This document shows positions 1-8,776 of a DNA stretch of 25,818 nt, piece by piece. Position numbers and translations under genes: made by a program. The stretch is from assembly GCA_004562915.1 (NCBI GenBank), contig SFQZ01000036.1:1-25818 (forward strand), in the 5' to 3' direction. The notes under the pieces were generated by a model. That model did no database searches. It saw nothing but the letters and a program-made list of their open reading frames with translations, and was not told the origin of the DNA. Source of the DNA: a bacterium. GTDB lineage: Bacteria; Bacillota_A; Clostridia; Lachnospirales; Lachnospiraceae. Positions within the stretch are counted from its first letter, which is position 1. Each line of letters begins with the position of its first letter.

Positions 1-564
1 ATCCTGTTGAATAATGATATTGAAGTGATTTCACCAGACTGGATGGAAGAAATGCTGGGTTATTGCCAGAGGGATGATGTGGGAATTGTAGGAGCTAAGT
101 TATATTATCCTGATCATACGATACAGCATGCGGGTGTGGTTATCGGTATGGGAGGAATTGCGGGACATATTCTTTGCAGAGCAGATGGAAATGAGCCGGG
201 ATATAATGCAAAATTAGTAACGGTACAGGATCTGAGTGCTGTGACAGCCGCTTGTCTTATGGTAAAAAAAGATGTTTATGAGGCTGTTGGTGGAATGGAT
301 GAAACTTTTAAGGTGGCCTTTAATGATATTGATTTCTGTATGAAAGTTAGAAATTTAGGGAAATTGGTAGTATTTTCGCCATACGTGGAGATGTATCATT
401 ATGAATCAAAATCAAGAGGTCTCGAAGACACACCTGAAAAGCAGTTGAGATTTGCGGGTGAGATTAAGCATTTTCAGGATAAATGGGCAAAAGAACTGGG
501 AAATGGCGATCCATATTATAATAAAAATCTATCGTTGGTGGAGGGAAATTGTTCTTTACGATAG
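1..564 (+). CDS. Family 2 glycosyltransferase, C-terminal part (5' end outside window)
   Basis: The reading frame is open from the first base and stops at 562-564, so only the last 187 codons are present. It carries the C-terminal half of a GT-A fold family 2 domain. A LLNNDIE motif at the very start corresponds to the sugar-nucleotide/metal-binding region. It is followed by VGIVGAKLYYPD, IQHAGVVIGMGGIAGH, a segment with paired hydrophobic and acidic residues (FNDIDFC) and the YHYESKSRG motif. The same motifs in the same order occur in the second domains of the proteins at 611-3061 and 10895-12709, so this is a third paralogue. It probably adds a sugar to a surface polysaccharide repeat unit in the cytoplasm. 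The next gene begins 46 bases downstream, consistent with one operon. Donor and acceptor cannot be read from the sequence. Confidence 0.9.
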   Translation: MLLNNDIEVISPDWMEEMLGYCQRDDVGIVGAKLYYPDHTIQHAGVVIGMGGIAGHILCRADGNEPGYNAKLVTVQDLSAVTAACLMVKKDVYEAVGGMDETFKVAFNDIDFCMKVRNLGKLVVFSPYVEMYHYESKSRGLEDTPEKQLRFAGEIKHFQDKWAKELGNGDPYYNKNLSLVEGNCSLR

Positions 565-610
565 CTTTAGAGTGAATAATTGTGTTAGCCATAACTAGAA
601 AGGAAAGAAT

Positions 611-3061
611 ATGCCAAAAGAATTATTTGAAGTTGAGAAAGAACGGTTTGATTTACAAAATCCAATGTTATATCGTTTGCAGGGAATATGGCCGAAGGAG
701 TATATTATTTCAGCTGTAATAGATGGAAAAGAATTATCGGTACAGATAAAACCACAGGAAAAAGTCAGTGCAGTTGACAGGTTTAAAGATTTAGAGCTTA
801 TATCTGGAATTCGTGTTGAAGTAGAAATTGAACTGCCTGATAATCTGATAGATTACCATAAATTATCAATCTATGGAAGTGATGAGGGTAAAAGATTTTT
901 ATGGTTTTCCATACCAGTGAAGGATTTGCTCAAAAAACAAAACAAACCGCACTATTTTTTGGAAGATATTAATCGGGAACTGGGGTTGAATACTTGTGGT
1001 ATCCGTGGTTGGGCTGTGTATACACAGCCGGTACAAGTGAAAGTGACAGATCTGGAACATAACGAGATTCCATGTGAGATTCAGTATATGAATCGACCGG
1101 ATGTGGTGGATATGTATGATGAATTTGATGTGGAGACCAAGTGTGGATTCTTTATCGAATTGAAGAAAATACCGGTTAAGGAATTTTTGTTGGTGTTTAT
1201 TGCAGGTGACAGTCGTGTTGAGAAAAAAATCAGTATGAAGAGAGAACAGATTTACCTGGAAAAATCTCAGGAGTATTGGGAAAAGGGATGCCGTTATCTG
1301 AAACTTCATGGACCGGTGGAATTAACCAAAAAAGCGGTTAGTAAAGTGAAAAGACATCGTTATGAAACAATCGAGTATTCCAAATGGCTGAAAAAACATC
1401 TGCCATCGAAAGCAGAACTGGAACGGCAGCGTAAAATAAAGTTTGAATGGGAACCGAAGTTTTCCATTGTAGTTCCCCTGTATAAAACTCCGGAGAAATA
1501 TCTTCGGGCTATGGTTGATTCTGTAAAACAGCAGACATATGGTAACTGGCAGTTGTGTCTTTCAGATGGAAGTGGACCGGATTCACCTCTGCAGGAGCTT
1601 TTGGCAGAACTGCAAAGAGGAGAGCCGAGAATCAAAGTGATATCCCATCAGCAATCTCTGAAAATATCGGAAAATACCAATGCGGCTATACAAGCTGCAG
1701 ATGGGGATTTTATTGTGTTTGCGGATCATGATGATACATTGACAGTCCATGCATTATATGAATGTGTGAAAGCCCTCAATGGTAATAAAAATCTGGAAGT
1801 TCTCTATTCCGATGAGGATAAGATGACGATGGATGGACATAAGTTCTTTCAGTATCATTTTAAACCGGATTTCAATATTGACCTTTTGTGTACTGTGAAT
1901 TATATTTGTCATTTGTTCGTGGCAAAAAGAGAATTGATCGACCGGGTGGGAGTGCTTCGGCCAGAATTTGATGGGGCACAGGATTATGACTTCATTTTCA
2001 GATGTGTGGAAGATGCCGGTGAAGAAAAAATACATCATATTCCAAAGATTTTGTATCACTGGAGATGTCATGAGGATTCCACTTCAGAAAATCCGGAGAG
2101 CAAGCTGTATGCTTTTGATGCGGGGCAGCGTGCTGTTCAGGCGCACTTTGACAGAATCGGTGTGAATGCAGAAGTGTATAAAGGAGAATATCTTGGATTG
2201 TACAGAACCCGTTATATACGTGAATATGATCCGCTGATTTCTATTATCATTCCAAATAAAGACCATATTGATGATCTGAAAAGGTGTATGGATTCTATTG
2301 ACAAGAATTCCACTTATAAGAATTATGAATATATTATAGTGGAAAATAACAGTGAAGATCCTGAGACATTTGCTTATTATGAACAGCTTGAAGCGGTGAA
2401 TCCTCGAGTGCATGTGGTTTACTGGAAAGGTGTATTTAATTATTCCGCTATCAATAATTTTGGTGAGACCTATGCAAATGGAGAGTATCTGCTGCTTCTC
2501 AATAATGATACAGAGATTATCAATCCGGATTGTCTGGAAGAATTGCTCGGATACTGTATGAGAGATGATGTAGGTGCTGTAGGTGCCAGATTGTATTATG
2601 AAGATGATACGATTCAGCATGCCGGAGTTGTAGTGGGATTTGGCGGAATCGCAGGTCACTGCTTTGTGATGCAGAAGCGTGGGTATACCGGATATTGTCA
2701 CAGAATCATTTGTGCTCAGGATTACAGCGCTGTTACGGCAGCATGTATGATGGTAAAAAGAGAGGCATTTAAAGAAGTGGGTGGATTGAGTGAAGATCTG
2801 CAGGTGGCATTTAATGATATTGATTTCTGTATGAAGTTGCGTCAGGCAGGTTATCTTATCGTATATAATCCATATGCAGAACTTTATCATTACGAATCAA
2901 AATCGAGAGGACTGGAAGATACACCTGAGAAAGTTGCGCGTTTTAATCGGGAAATTGAAACGTTTGCTAAGAAGTGGCCGGATATTCTCAGGGACGGTGA
3001 TCCGTACTACAATCCAAATCTGACATTGAATAGTCAGGATTTTTCTCTTAAGAGACTTTAG
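611..3061 (+). CDS. Two-domain family 2 glycosyltransferase with N-terminal beta-rich extension
   Basis: The protein has 816 residues, starting at an ATG preceded by AGGAAAG. Residues 1-230 form a beta-rich extension of unknown role. After a basic linker, GT2 domain 1 starts near residue 284 (FSIVVPLYKTP) and carries DHDD at 372-375 and YSDEDK near 399. GT2 domain 2 starts near residue 542 (ISIIIPNKD) and carries LLLNNDTE, IQHAGVV and YHYESKSRG. Two catalytic domains in one chain are typical of enzymes that add two successive sugars, or build a repeating disaccharide, on lipid-linked surface glycans. It lies between another GT2 gene and rfbD, so rhamnose is a reasonable donor for at least one domain, but that is inference. 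Domain 2 is closely similar to the partial gene before it, which suggests tandem duplication. Confidence 0.9.
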   Translation: MPKELFEVEKERFDLQNPMLYRLQGIWPKEYIISAVIDGKELSVQIKPQEKVSAVDRFKDLELISGIRVEVEIELPDNLIDYHKLSIYGSDEGKRFLWFSIPVKDLLKKQNKPHYFLEDINRELGLNTCGIRGWAVYTQPVQVKVTDLEHNEIPCEIQYMNRPDVVDMYDEFDVETKCGFFIELKKIPVKEFLLVFIAGDSRVEKKISMKREQIYLEKSQEYWEKGCRYLKLHGPVELTKKAVSKVKRHRYETIEYSKWLKKHLPSKAELERQRKIKFEWEPKFSIVVPLYKTPEKYLRAMVDSVKQQTYGNWQLCLSDGSGPDSPLQELLAELQRGEPRIKVISHQQSLKISENTNAAIQAADGDFIVFADHDDTLTVHALYECVKALNGNKNLEVLYSDEDKMTMDGHKFFQYHFKPDFNIDLLCTVNYICHLFVAKRELIDRVGVLRPEFDGAQDYDFIFRCVEDAGEEKIHHIPKILYHWRCHEDSTSENPESKLYAFDAGQRAVQAHFDRIGVNAEVYKGEYLGLYRTRYIREYDPLISIIIPNKDHIDDLKRCMDSIDKNSTYKNYEYIIVENNSEDPETFAYYEQLEAVNPRVHVVYWKGVFNYSAINNFGETYANGEYLLLLNNDTEIINPDCLEELLGYCMRDDVGAVGARLYYEDDTIQHAGVVVGFGGIAGHCFVMQKRGYTGYCHRIICAQDYSAVTAACMMVKREAFKEVGGLSEDLQVAFNDIDFCMKLRQAGYLIVYNPYAELYHYESKSRGLEDTPEKVARFNREIETFAKKWPDILRDGDPYYNPNLTLNSQDFSLKRL

Positions 3062-3084
3062 AAAGAAAGCAGGAGGGTAATACT

Positions 3085-3936
3085 ATGAGAGCATTAGTAA
3101 CAGGTGTGAAAGGCCAGTTAGGTTTCGATGTTATGAACGAGCTGGCTAAGCGTGGCTATGAGGGTATCGGTGTTGATGTGGAAGAGATGGACATCACAGA
3201 TGCGGAAGCTGTTGACCGGGTGATCAAGGAATCTCATGTGGACAGTGTGGTACATTGTGCAGCATGGACAGCTGTGGATGCTGCAGAGGATAATGTGGAG
3301 ATGTGTCGGAAGGTAAATGCACTGGGAACGGAGAATATTGCCAGAGTTTGTAAAGAACTGGATATCCCAATGATTTATTTCAGTACGGATTATGTATTTG
3401 ACGGTGAGGGAACACGTCCCTGGGAGCCGGATGATCCGGTTGTGGAGCCGCTGAATGTTTATGGCCTTACTAAATACGAAGGTGAGCAGGCAGTAGAAAA
3501 GTACCTGGATAAGTATTATATTGTCCGCATTGCCTGGGTTTTCGGCGTAAATGGAAAGAACTTTATTAAGACTATGCTGAATCTGGGAAAGACACATGAC
3601 ACACTGACTGTGGTAAATGATCAGATCGGAACTCCGACCTATACCTACGATCTGGCAAGACTGGTTGTGGACATGCTGGAGAAAGAAGAGTACGGAAAAT
3701 ATCACGTGACCAATGAAGGCGGATATATTTCCTGGTATGATTTCGCGAAAGAGATATTCAAACAGGCTGGTATGGATATCAATGTGGTACCGGTCAGTGC
3801 AGAGCAGTATAAAGCGAAGGCAAAAAGACCGTCCAACAGCCGTCTGGAAAAGAAAAAACTGGATGAGCATGGATTCAAACGTCTTCCTACCTGGCAGGAT
3901 GCACTTAGCCGTTATCTGAAAGAAATTGAGTATTAA
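3085..3936 (+). CDS. rfbD: dTDP-4-dehydrorhamnose reductase
   Basis: This 283-residue enzyme would catalyse the last step of dTDP-L-rhamnose synthesis, the NAD(P)H reduction of dTDP-4-dehydro-L-rhamnose. The N-terminal nucleotide-binding loop is GVKGQLG (residues 7-13), as in RfbD/RmlD. The catalytic region reads FSTDYVFDG (Thr101) with Tyr126 and Lys130 in the YGLTK motif. Length and motif spacing match the short-chain dehydrogenase-like RmlD family. The start is an ATG with a strong AGGAGGG site. It follows the two-domain glycosyltransferase by 23 bases and is followed by the next gene after 10 bases, so it is part of the same operon. rfbA, rfbB and rfbC are not in the window; they may lie upstream of it. 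Confidence 0.95.
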   Translation: MRALVTGVKGQLGFDVMNELAKRGYEGIGVDVEEMDITDAEAVDRVIKESHVDSVVHCAAWTAVDAAEDNVEMCRKVNALGTENIARVCKELDIPMIYFSTDYVFDGEGTRPWEPDDPVVEPLNVYGLTKYEGEQAVEKYLDKYYIVRIAWVFGVNGKNFIKTMLNLGKTHDTLTVVNDQIGTPTYTYDLARLVVDMLEKEEYGKYHVTNEGGYISWYDFAKEIFKQAGMDINVVPVSAEQYKAKAKRPSNSRLEKKKLDEHGFKRLPTWQDALSRYLKEIEY

Positions 3937-3946
3937 GAGGAAGAAT

Positions 3947-5398
3947 ATGGAAGATTCAACTCTGAAAAAATGTGTAAAGACAAATGCGAAACATTCGGAA
4001 GTGATTTTGGAAGTGGCGTTTTTGACGGCCGTATTTGTCTTTACCCTTATGTGGGCGATAAAAGCCCCTTTCGATGCTTCACCTGACGAAAGTATGAGGT
4101 TTCAGATCGCAGAATACATTATGGATCACGGATCACTGCCGGATGGGCGTGATCCGTCCATTCGTAATGCGAACTGGGGAATCTCTTATGCTTTCAACCC
4201 AATTACAACGTATATAATTGCTGCAGGGTTTGGCAAAATTACTTCCTTATTTACCAATAGTTTTACTGCTGTTTATAGATCCATGCGTCTGGTGAATGTG
4301 ATTTTTGGTACTCTGACTGCTTTTTTTGCTTTAAAAATAGGAAAGCGTCTTTTTGAAAAAGAAGCGGCATGGTTTTTTGCAGTACTGGTAAGCTTTCTGC
4401 CGGGAGCTGTGTTTATTCATTCTTATATTAACATGGATTCAATTGCCGTGTTTTCTACTGCATGGATTGTTTACTGTTGGGTAAGGGCCGTGCAGGACGG
4501 ATGGACAAACCGGCTTTGTATTCAGCTTGCGGCGGCAATGTCTGTATGTGCCCTTTCTTATTACAATGCCTATGGTTTTCTGTTGTGCAGCGCGCTGTTT
4601 TTTGCAGGTATGATGCTGAAATGCAGGGAAAAACAGTGGGATTTCCGGGAAATGCTGAAAAAGGGTATTTTTATACTGATTCTTGTATTTATATTCGCAG
4701 GCTGGTGGTTTATCCGCAATGCTGTTTTGTATGATGGGGATATTCTTGGGATGAGTACGTCAAGACAGTATGCGCAAATGTATGCAATTGACGAATTAAA
4801 ACCATCGAATCGGCAAACACCCAGTTCATTGGGAATGAGTTTATATCAAATGATGATTTGGCAGCCTGGAACATGGAAGTATAATTGGTTTGCTACGGTT
4901 TTGGTGAGCTTTATAGGAACTTTTGGTCATATGGATATTTTTATGCCGGAGCTATGGAGTAAAGGATATCTTCTGTTTTTGTTTGTGGGTATTATTGGAA
5001 ATGTATTCTATTTTAGAGAAATAATTTCTGTATCCGTCAGAGTGATTTCTGAAAAAAAAGAAAAAGATGAAAATGGGACAACAATTACAAGAATACTGAG
5101 AAAAAATCGGGTATGGAATGCACAGAACTGGATGCACCAGATTATGATTTTGGCCATTGTGATACCTGTGCTGTTGCTGATTTATTATGCGTATTTCAGT
5201 GATTTCCAGGCACAGGGACGATATATGATGCCTGCGTTGATTCCTATGATGTATTTTGTTACTTTGGGATATGAATGTTTGTTGAAAAAGCTTGTAAAAA
5301 GTGAGAAAATACGAAAAATATGTTTTCTGGTCGGAATGGCAGCAGTGATTTTTTCGGCAGTTATGGTTTATTTGACTGTATATGCGGTAAATTACTGA
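3947..5398 (+). CDS. Polytopic membrane protein, DUF2142/GT-C glycosyltransferase-like
   Basis: This 483-residue integral membrane protein has a hydrophobic helix near residues 22-40 and many more through the chain. Directly after the first helix comes an acidic loop, FDASPDES. That is the position where GT-C enzymes (PMT, ArnT and DUF2142 families) carry the acidic residues that bind the lipid-phosphate sugar donor. A C-terminal AQGRYMMPALIPMMYF segment also resembles DUF2142/GT39 proteins. I chose the ATG at 3947, not the in-frame TTG at 3926, because AAGAGGAAG lies just upstream and the TTG would start inside rfbD. The likely role is extracytoplasmic transfer of a sugar from an undecaprenyl-phosphate carrier to the glycan. 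The GtrB-like enzyme and SMR pair encoded nearby could supply the donor. A different transport or polymerase role is possible. Confidence 0.7.
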   Translation: MEDSTLKKCVKTNAKHSEVILEVAFLTAVFVFTLMWAIKAPFDASPDESMRFQIAEYIMDHGSLPDGRDPSIRNANWGISYAFNPITTYIIAAGFGKITSLFTNSFTAVYRSMRLVNVIFGTLTAFFALKIGKRLFEKEAAWFFAVLVSFLPGAVFIHSYINMDSIAVFSTAWIVYCWVRAVQDGWTNRLCIQLAAAMSVCALSYYNAYGFLLCSALFFAGMMLKCREKQWDFREMLKKGIFILILVFIFAGWWFIRNAVLYDGDILGMSTSRQYAQMYAIDELKPSNRQTPSSLGMSLYQMMIWQPGTWKYNWFATVLVSFIGTFGHMDIFMPELWSKGYLLFLFVGIIGNVFYFREIISVSVRVISEKKEKDENGTTITRILRKNRVWNAQNWMHQIMILAIVIPVLLLIYYAYFSDFQAQGRYMMPALIPMMYFVTLGYECLLKKLVKSEKIRKICFLVGMAAVIFSAVMVYLTVYAVNY

Positions 5399-5414
5399 TT
5401 TGTTTCAACATGAT

Positions 5415-5470
5415 AATGGTAAATCATTTGCATGCAGCTTACATACTATATATGCAAATGATTTACCATT
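5415..5470. terminator. Perfect 19-bp stem-loop between convergent operons
   Basis: The arms 5415-5433 and 5452-5470 are exact reverse complements, with an 18-base loop. On the plus strand the hairpin is followed by TTTATTTTTATTC, a good termination tract for the rhamnose operon. The minus-strand operon ends at 5477, and its transcript would also pass through the hairpin, although with a weaker T-tract. The arms are AT-rich and contain the octamer ATTTGCAT and its complement. Confidence 0.8.
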
Positions 5471-5476
5471 TTATTT

Positions 5477-6763
5477 TTATTCTTCTGGATAATCAGGCAT
5501 CTTATTTTGATACAGCACTTCATTTCCATCTGCATCTGTTATTGTCATATCATGAAAAAATTTTTCTGTAATTTGATCCAGATTTTTCCGGGTTTCAGCT
5601 TCAATATAATACAGAGCCACGTAAGGATTCGGACCGTGTTCTATGACACGTTCCCCTTCGTGATAGAAAATCCATGGTTTTTTCACAGCGGGGTGTTTTG
5701 CCAGTGTTTGTGCAGCAGTCTGATCTGCAATCTGCAGCAGTCGTCCCTGAAAATAAAGTACTGCGCCATGGTGGAGCGGGGAATCGGGGTGATGCTTTAT
5801 TAACATATCTTCCAGATGCTTTCTGTCATAGAGGTAGCTGAGAAGCAAATCTTCCATATTAAAACCAAAGGCCATATCTGTCAGTTCATGTTCATATCCG
5901 AAAAAGCGGGCGGCAATCTCACATACCTGAATTCCCTGATCCGGTCTCCAGAAAAATTGCATAGAAAGAGCACCGTCGGTCTGTCCGGTTTTGGAGATGA
6001 ATTTTTGGAGTAAATCCTTTGCCGGTTGAGCTACCTGGCTATAAAGGCGTGAAGGATAGACATTCCGGGTACTGATCGGGATTTCACCGGCACCGATGTC
6101 TGTTTTTTCCCGATCGGCGATACTGATAATCTGCACTTCGCCGTCTAGAACCCATGTCATCATATTAAACTCATATCCGGTATTATATTCTTCCACAAGA
6201 ATTTCATCCAGATCGGTAAATTCTGCGGTTTGGAAAGCGGCACTTTTCAGTTCTTCCAGATTATGCACCACGTAGATACCCCGGGAACCATATTTGTCCA
6301 GTGGCTTGGTCACCAATGGAAAAGAAAGACCCTGCAGATATTCTCTAAGTGAATAATCATTGGCTGAGTCGGTAAAATATTTTACAGGAATGCGACGAAA
6401 TCCAGGTGTCGGAAGTCCAAGCTCTTTCAACGCTTTTTTTGTTTCAGCTTTATCCCGATACCAGGGGAGCTGTTCCGGTTTCAGATACCAGGGGAGGTCA
6501 GCTTTGTCAGCAATCTTCACTATACATTCCAAAAGAAGATCGGAAAAAGAAGTAATAATACCGTCTACACTTTTTTCTTTGCAAAGAGACGCCACTGCAT
6601 CAATATCCGTGACAGGGATTACAAAATCTTCATCAGCATACTGACGGGCCGGTCCATCCGGGTATCCGTCGCATACAATCGTGTAGATACCGCGGGCTTT
6701 GGCTTTTTGTACCAGTTGTACAAATTCGCCAAGGGTTCCTAATACAAGAAGACGATGTGTCAT
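5477..6763 (-). CDS. ATP-grasp ligase (carboxylate-amine ligase-like)
   Basis: This 428-residue soluble protein has the ATP-grasp layout. An N-terminal Rossmann-like pre-ATP-grasp region (VLGTLGEFVQ) is followed by DKAETKKALKELGLPTPGF, the usual lead-in to the ATP-binding lobe. Next come an ATP-lobe lysine in PLVTKPLDKYGSRGIYVV, an acidic ILVEEY segment, and a metal-site region in VCEIAARFFGYEHEL. These enzymes form acyl-phosphates and join a carboxylate to an amine or thiol. It is the last gene of a three-gene minus-strand operon and starts 23 bases after the DegT-like gene, with an AAAGGA site. With a sugar 4-aminotransferase encoded across the divergent promoter, acylation of an amino sugar by an amino acid is an attractive but unproved role. 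The substrate cannot be told from sequence. Confidence 0.8.
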   Translation of the reverse strand: MTHRLLVLGTLGEFVQLVQKAKARGIYTIVCDGYPDGPARQYADEDFVIPVTDIDAVASLCKEKSVDGIITSFSDLLLECIVKIADKADLPWYLKPEQLPWYRDKAETKKALKELGLPTPGFRRIPVKYFTDSANDYSLREYLQGLSFPLVTKPLDKYGSRGIYVVHNLEELKSAAFQTAEFTDLDEILVEEYNTGYEFNMMTWVLDGEVQIISIADREKTDIGAGEIPISTRNVYPSRLYSQVAQPAKDLLQKFISKTGQTDGALSMQFFWRPDQGIQVCEIAARFFGYEHELTDMAFGFNMEDLLLSYLYDRKHLEDMLIKHHPDSPLHHGAVLYFQGRLLQIADQTAAQTLAKHPAVKKPWIFYHEGERVIEHGPNPYVALYYIEAETRKNLDQITEKFFHDMTITDADGNEVLYQNKMPDYPEE

Positions 6764-6786
6764 AGTAAAATCCTTTCATAAAATAC

Positions 6787-7755
6787 TCATCTATTATTTC
6801 CTAATCTATGGAGTGTATCAGCCAGATATCGCATTTCTTCCGCTCCATATCTCTGATCACAGGGAAGGGGAAGGATATTGGCTGCCCAGTCGTGTTCCGG
6901 ACTGTCTTCGGGCATATCACGAAAAACATTAGACCAGTTTGTGGGAACAAATATTTTTTCGGCAGCCAGCAATTTTCTCAGCTTGATTCCTTCCGGATGG
7001 TAATAAGGATACGCAAATGGTCCTTCGGGTACCGTTTTCGTAAATGGATTGTCCGATGGAAGAAGTTCCCGGAGAAGCTGATAGTTTTTTTCTCTGCGTG
7101 TCTTTGCAAAATCATAGTCAATCGCCCGAAGCAGATTTTGCGTCAGTCGGGACATCCGGCGGATTTCCATATGGTGATAGGTGGATGCATTATCCAACAT
7201 TTTCTGATAATAAGTGCCGGCATCTTCCTCATAGCGTCCGAGAATATGTTCCAGTCGTTTGTTGGAACGATCTATATCTTTTCCAGGCGTCAATCGGGCA
7301 TCTGTAGCCAGATACGCTCCGTCACTCAGCCCGAAGAACTTGCGGCAGGAATACAGAGTATCCACTCCGGAAAGGGGTGCCTGATAGAAGGCATGGGTAT
7401 GGTCAACAATGATCCTTTCATATGTTTGCTGAAAATAGCGGATCTTTTGATCTGTGAGCTGCCCATAATAATTGACCAGGTACAGCCATTCCCCTTCTTC
7501 CATACCGTTCGGAAGAGAAAGAATGGGCATCAGTGAAGGATCCAAATGATAAAATTCCAGATCGATGCCATGATTTTTGCAGGCATCGATAACAGAATCA
7601 CACAGAAAATACGGGAGCAGAAGCTTTTTGCAGTTTCTGGATTCCAGCAGCCACAAAAGGGCAGTGCGCCCAAGATTCACTTTATAAAGTTCCGGGTAAT
7701 ACTCTTGGCCGGAAAACTCTTCCAGTTCCATATACCCGCCAATTTCTTTTTTCAT
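6787..7755 (-). CDS. Small DegT/DnrJ-like PLP-dependent (fold type I) protein
   Basis: This 322-residue protein resembles sugar aminotransferases of the DegT family but is about 50 residues shorter than the usual 370. GRTALLWLL near residues 29-37 matches the cofactor phosphate-binding region. Asp118 in IIVDHTHAF sits where these enzymes have the aspartate that contacts the pyridine nitrogen. Lys139 in SCRKFFGLSDGAYL aligns with the Schiff-base lysine of SFHETKNYSMGEGGA in the RffA-like gene of this window. The start ATG follows CAGGAGAA. It is the middle gene of an operon with the GtrB-like enzyme (35 bases upstream) and the ATP-grasp enzyme. A complete PLP site suggests an active enzyme, but the short C-terminal domain makes the standard nucleotide-sugar substrate uncertain. 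Confidence 0.65.
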   Translation of the reverse strand: MKKEIGGYMELEEFSGQEYYPELYKVNLGRTALLWLLESRNCKKLLLPYFLCDSVIDACKNHGIDLEFYHLDPSLMPILSLPNGMEEGEWLYLVNYYGQLTDQKIRYFQQTYERIIVDHTHAFYQAPLSGVDTLYSCRKFFGLSDGAYLATDARLTPGKDIDRSNKRLEHILGRYEEDAGTYYQKMLDNASTYHHMEIRRMSRLTQNLLRAIDYDFAKTRREKNYQLLRELLPSDNPFTKTVPEGPFAYPYYHPEGIKLRKLLAAEKIFVPTNWSNVFRDMPEDSPEHDWAANILPLPCDQRYGAEEMRYLADTLHRLGNNR

Positions 7756-7790
7756 ATTTCGGATTCTCCTGTAGAATAGCCATATATTGA

Positions 7791-8720
7791 CTATACATCT
7801 TTTTGACGTACTACGTAGTGAGGCATCTTTTTTGATTCATTTAATATATTCATCAGATAAATACCGATAATTCCGATGGAAAGCAAAATAATGCCAAAAA
7901 ATCCCAGCATCACCAGCATCAGAGAGGTCCATCCTTCTACAGAAGTACCATAGATGCAGTAACGGGCAAAAAAGAAGATCCCCATGACAAGGCTCACCAG
8001 AAAACTGAAGATCCCCAGATTTCGTACCAGAAGAAGCGGAAATGCAGAGTGTGAGGTTATATCATAGAGCAGATCTTTTACCAGACGACGGAAAGAATAA
8101 CCACTTTTTCCGTAAGCTCGTGCTGCGTGCTGTACCGGAACGTTGATGATCCGGTTGGAGGTCAGGACAAGAAGATTGCCGATCTGAGGTTTATAAGTAT
8201 TCGTCTGTACCATTGCATCTACCAGAAAACGCCGGATCAGACGAAAACTTGTGATCTGAAGATCCGGGTCTTTCCCAAGCATCTTGGAAGTTGCCCAGAC
8301 GGAAACTTTTGTTCCGAGCCTGCGGATGGGATTATGTTTTCGACCTTCGTAGCTGGCAATGATTGCATCCACATCATTTCGTTCATTTATGACATGGATC
8401 ATTTTCGGGATTTCTTCCGGGGGATGCTGCAGATCATCGTCCATGGTGATAACAAAATCCCCTTTCACATGGGAAAAGCCGCATAAAAGAGCAGGATGCT
8501 GTCCAAAGTTGCGTGCCATCTGAATGATTCGAACACGGGAATCTTTTTCCCGAAGTTCCTGCATGACTTCAAAGGAACGATCTTTGGAGCCGTCATCTAC
8601 AAGAATCAGTTCAAAGGGCTGCCGGATCGTTTCGCGGAAGACTTTTTCCAGTCGTATATATAGTTCTTCCAGAGTGTGTTCCGAGTTGTACACCGGAACT
8701 ACGACAGAATATAGTGACAT
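7791..8720 (-). CDS. Polyprenyl-phosphate glycosyltransferase, GtrB/ArnC/DPM1-like
   Basis: This 309-residue protein has an N-terminal GT2 domain. It begins SVVVPVYNSEHTL and shows LVDDGSKDRS near 40-49, the RNFGQHPALLCG motif and ITMDDDLQHPPEE (acidic triplet near 94-96). Two long hydrophobic helices close the protein, near residues 230-255 and 265-290. This is the architecture of enzymes that load one sugar onto undecaprenyl phosphate at the inner face of the membrane (GtrB, CsbB, ArnC). The product is normally flipped and used by a GT-C transferase outside. Candidates for both partners are in this window: the SMR pair at 9019-9700 and the protein at 3947-5398. It is the first gene of the minus-strand operon and has a clear promoter and a structured leader. 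Confidence 0.9.
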   Translation of the reverse strand: MSLYSVVVPVYNSEHTLEELYIRLEKVFRETIRQPFELILVDDGSKDRSFEVMQELREKDSRVRIIQMARNFGQHPALLCGFSHVKGDFVITMDDDLQHPPEEIPKMIHVINERNDVDAIIASYEGRKHNPIRRLGTKVSVWATSKMLGKDPDLQITSFRLIRRFLVDAMVQTNTYKPQIGNLLVLTSNRIINVPVQHAARAYGKSGYSFRRLVKDLLYDITSHSAFPLLLVRNLGIFSFLVSLVMGIFFFARYCIYGTSVEGWTSLMLVMLGFFGIILLSIGIIGIYLMNILNESKKMPHYVVRQKDV

Positions 8721-8776
8721 AGTATTTTCCTCAGTTCTCTTAAATTTAAAATTATGTAATTAACTATTATTAATCA

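Noticed and set aside
2084..2890. Long minus-strand open frames opposite the glycosyltransferase, rfbD and glucosidase genes
   Set aside because: They lie fully antisense to strongly supported genes, have Ile/His/Cys-rich compositions typical of shadow frames, and lack ribosome binding sites.
3926..3946. TTG start for the membrane protein inside rfbD
   Set aside because: ATG 3947 has AAGAGGAAG just before it, and the extension is only seven residues encoded by the rfbD end.
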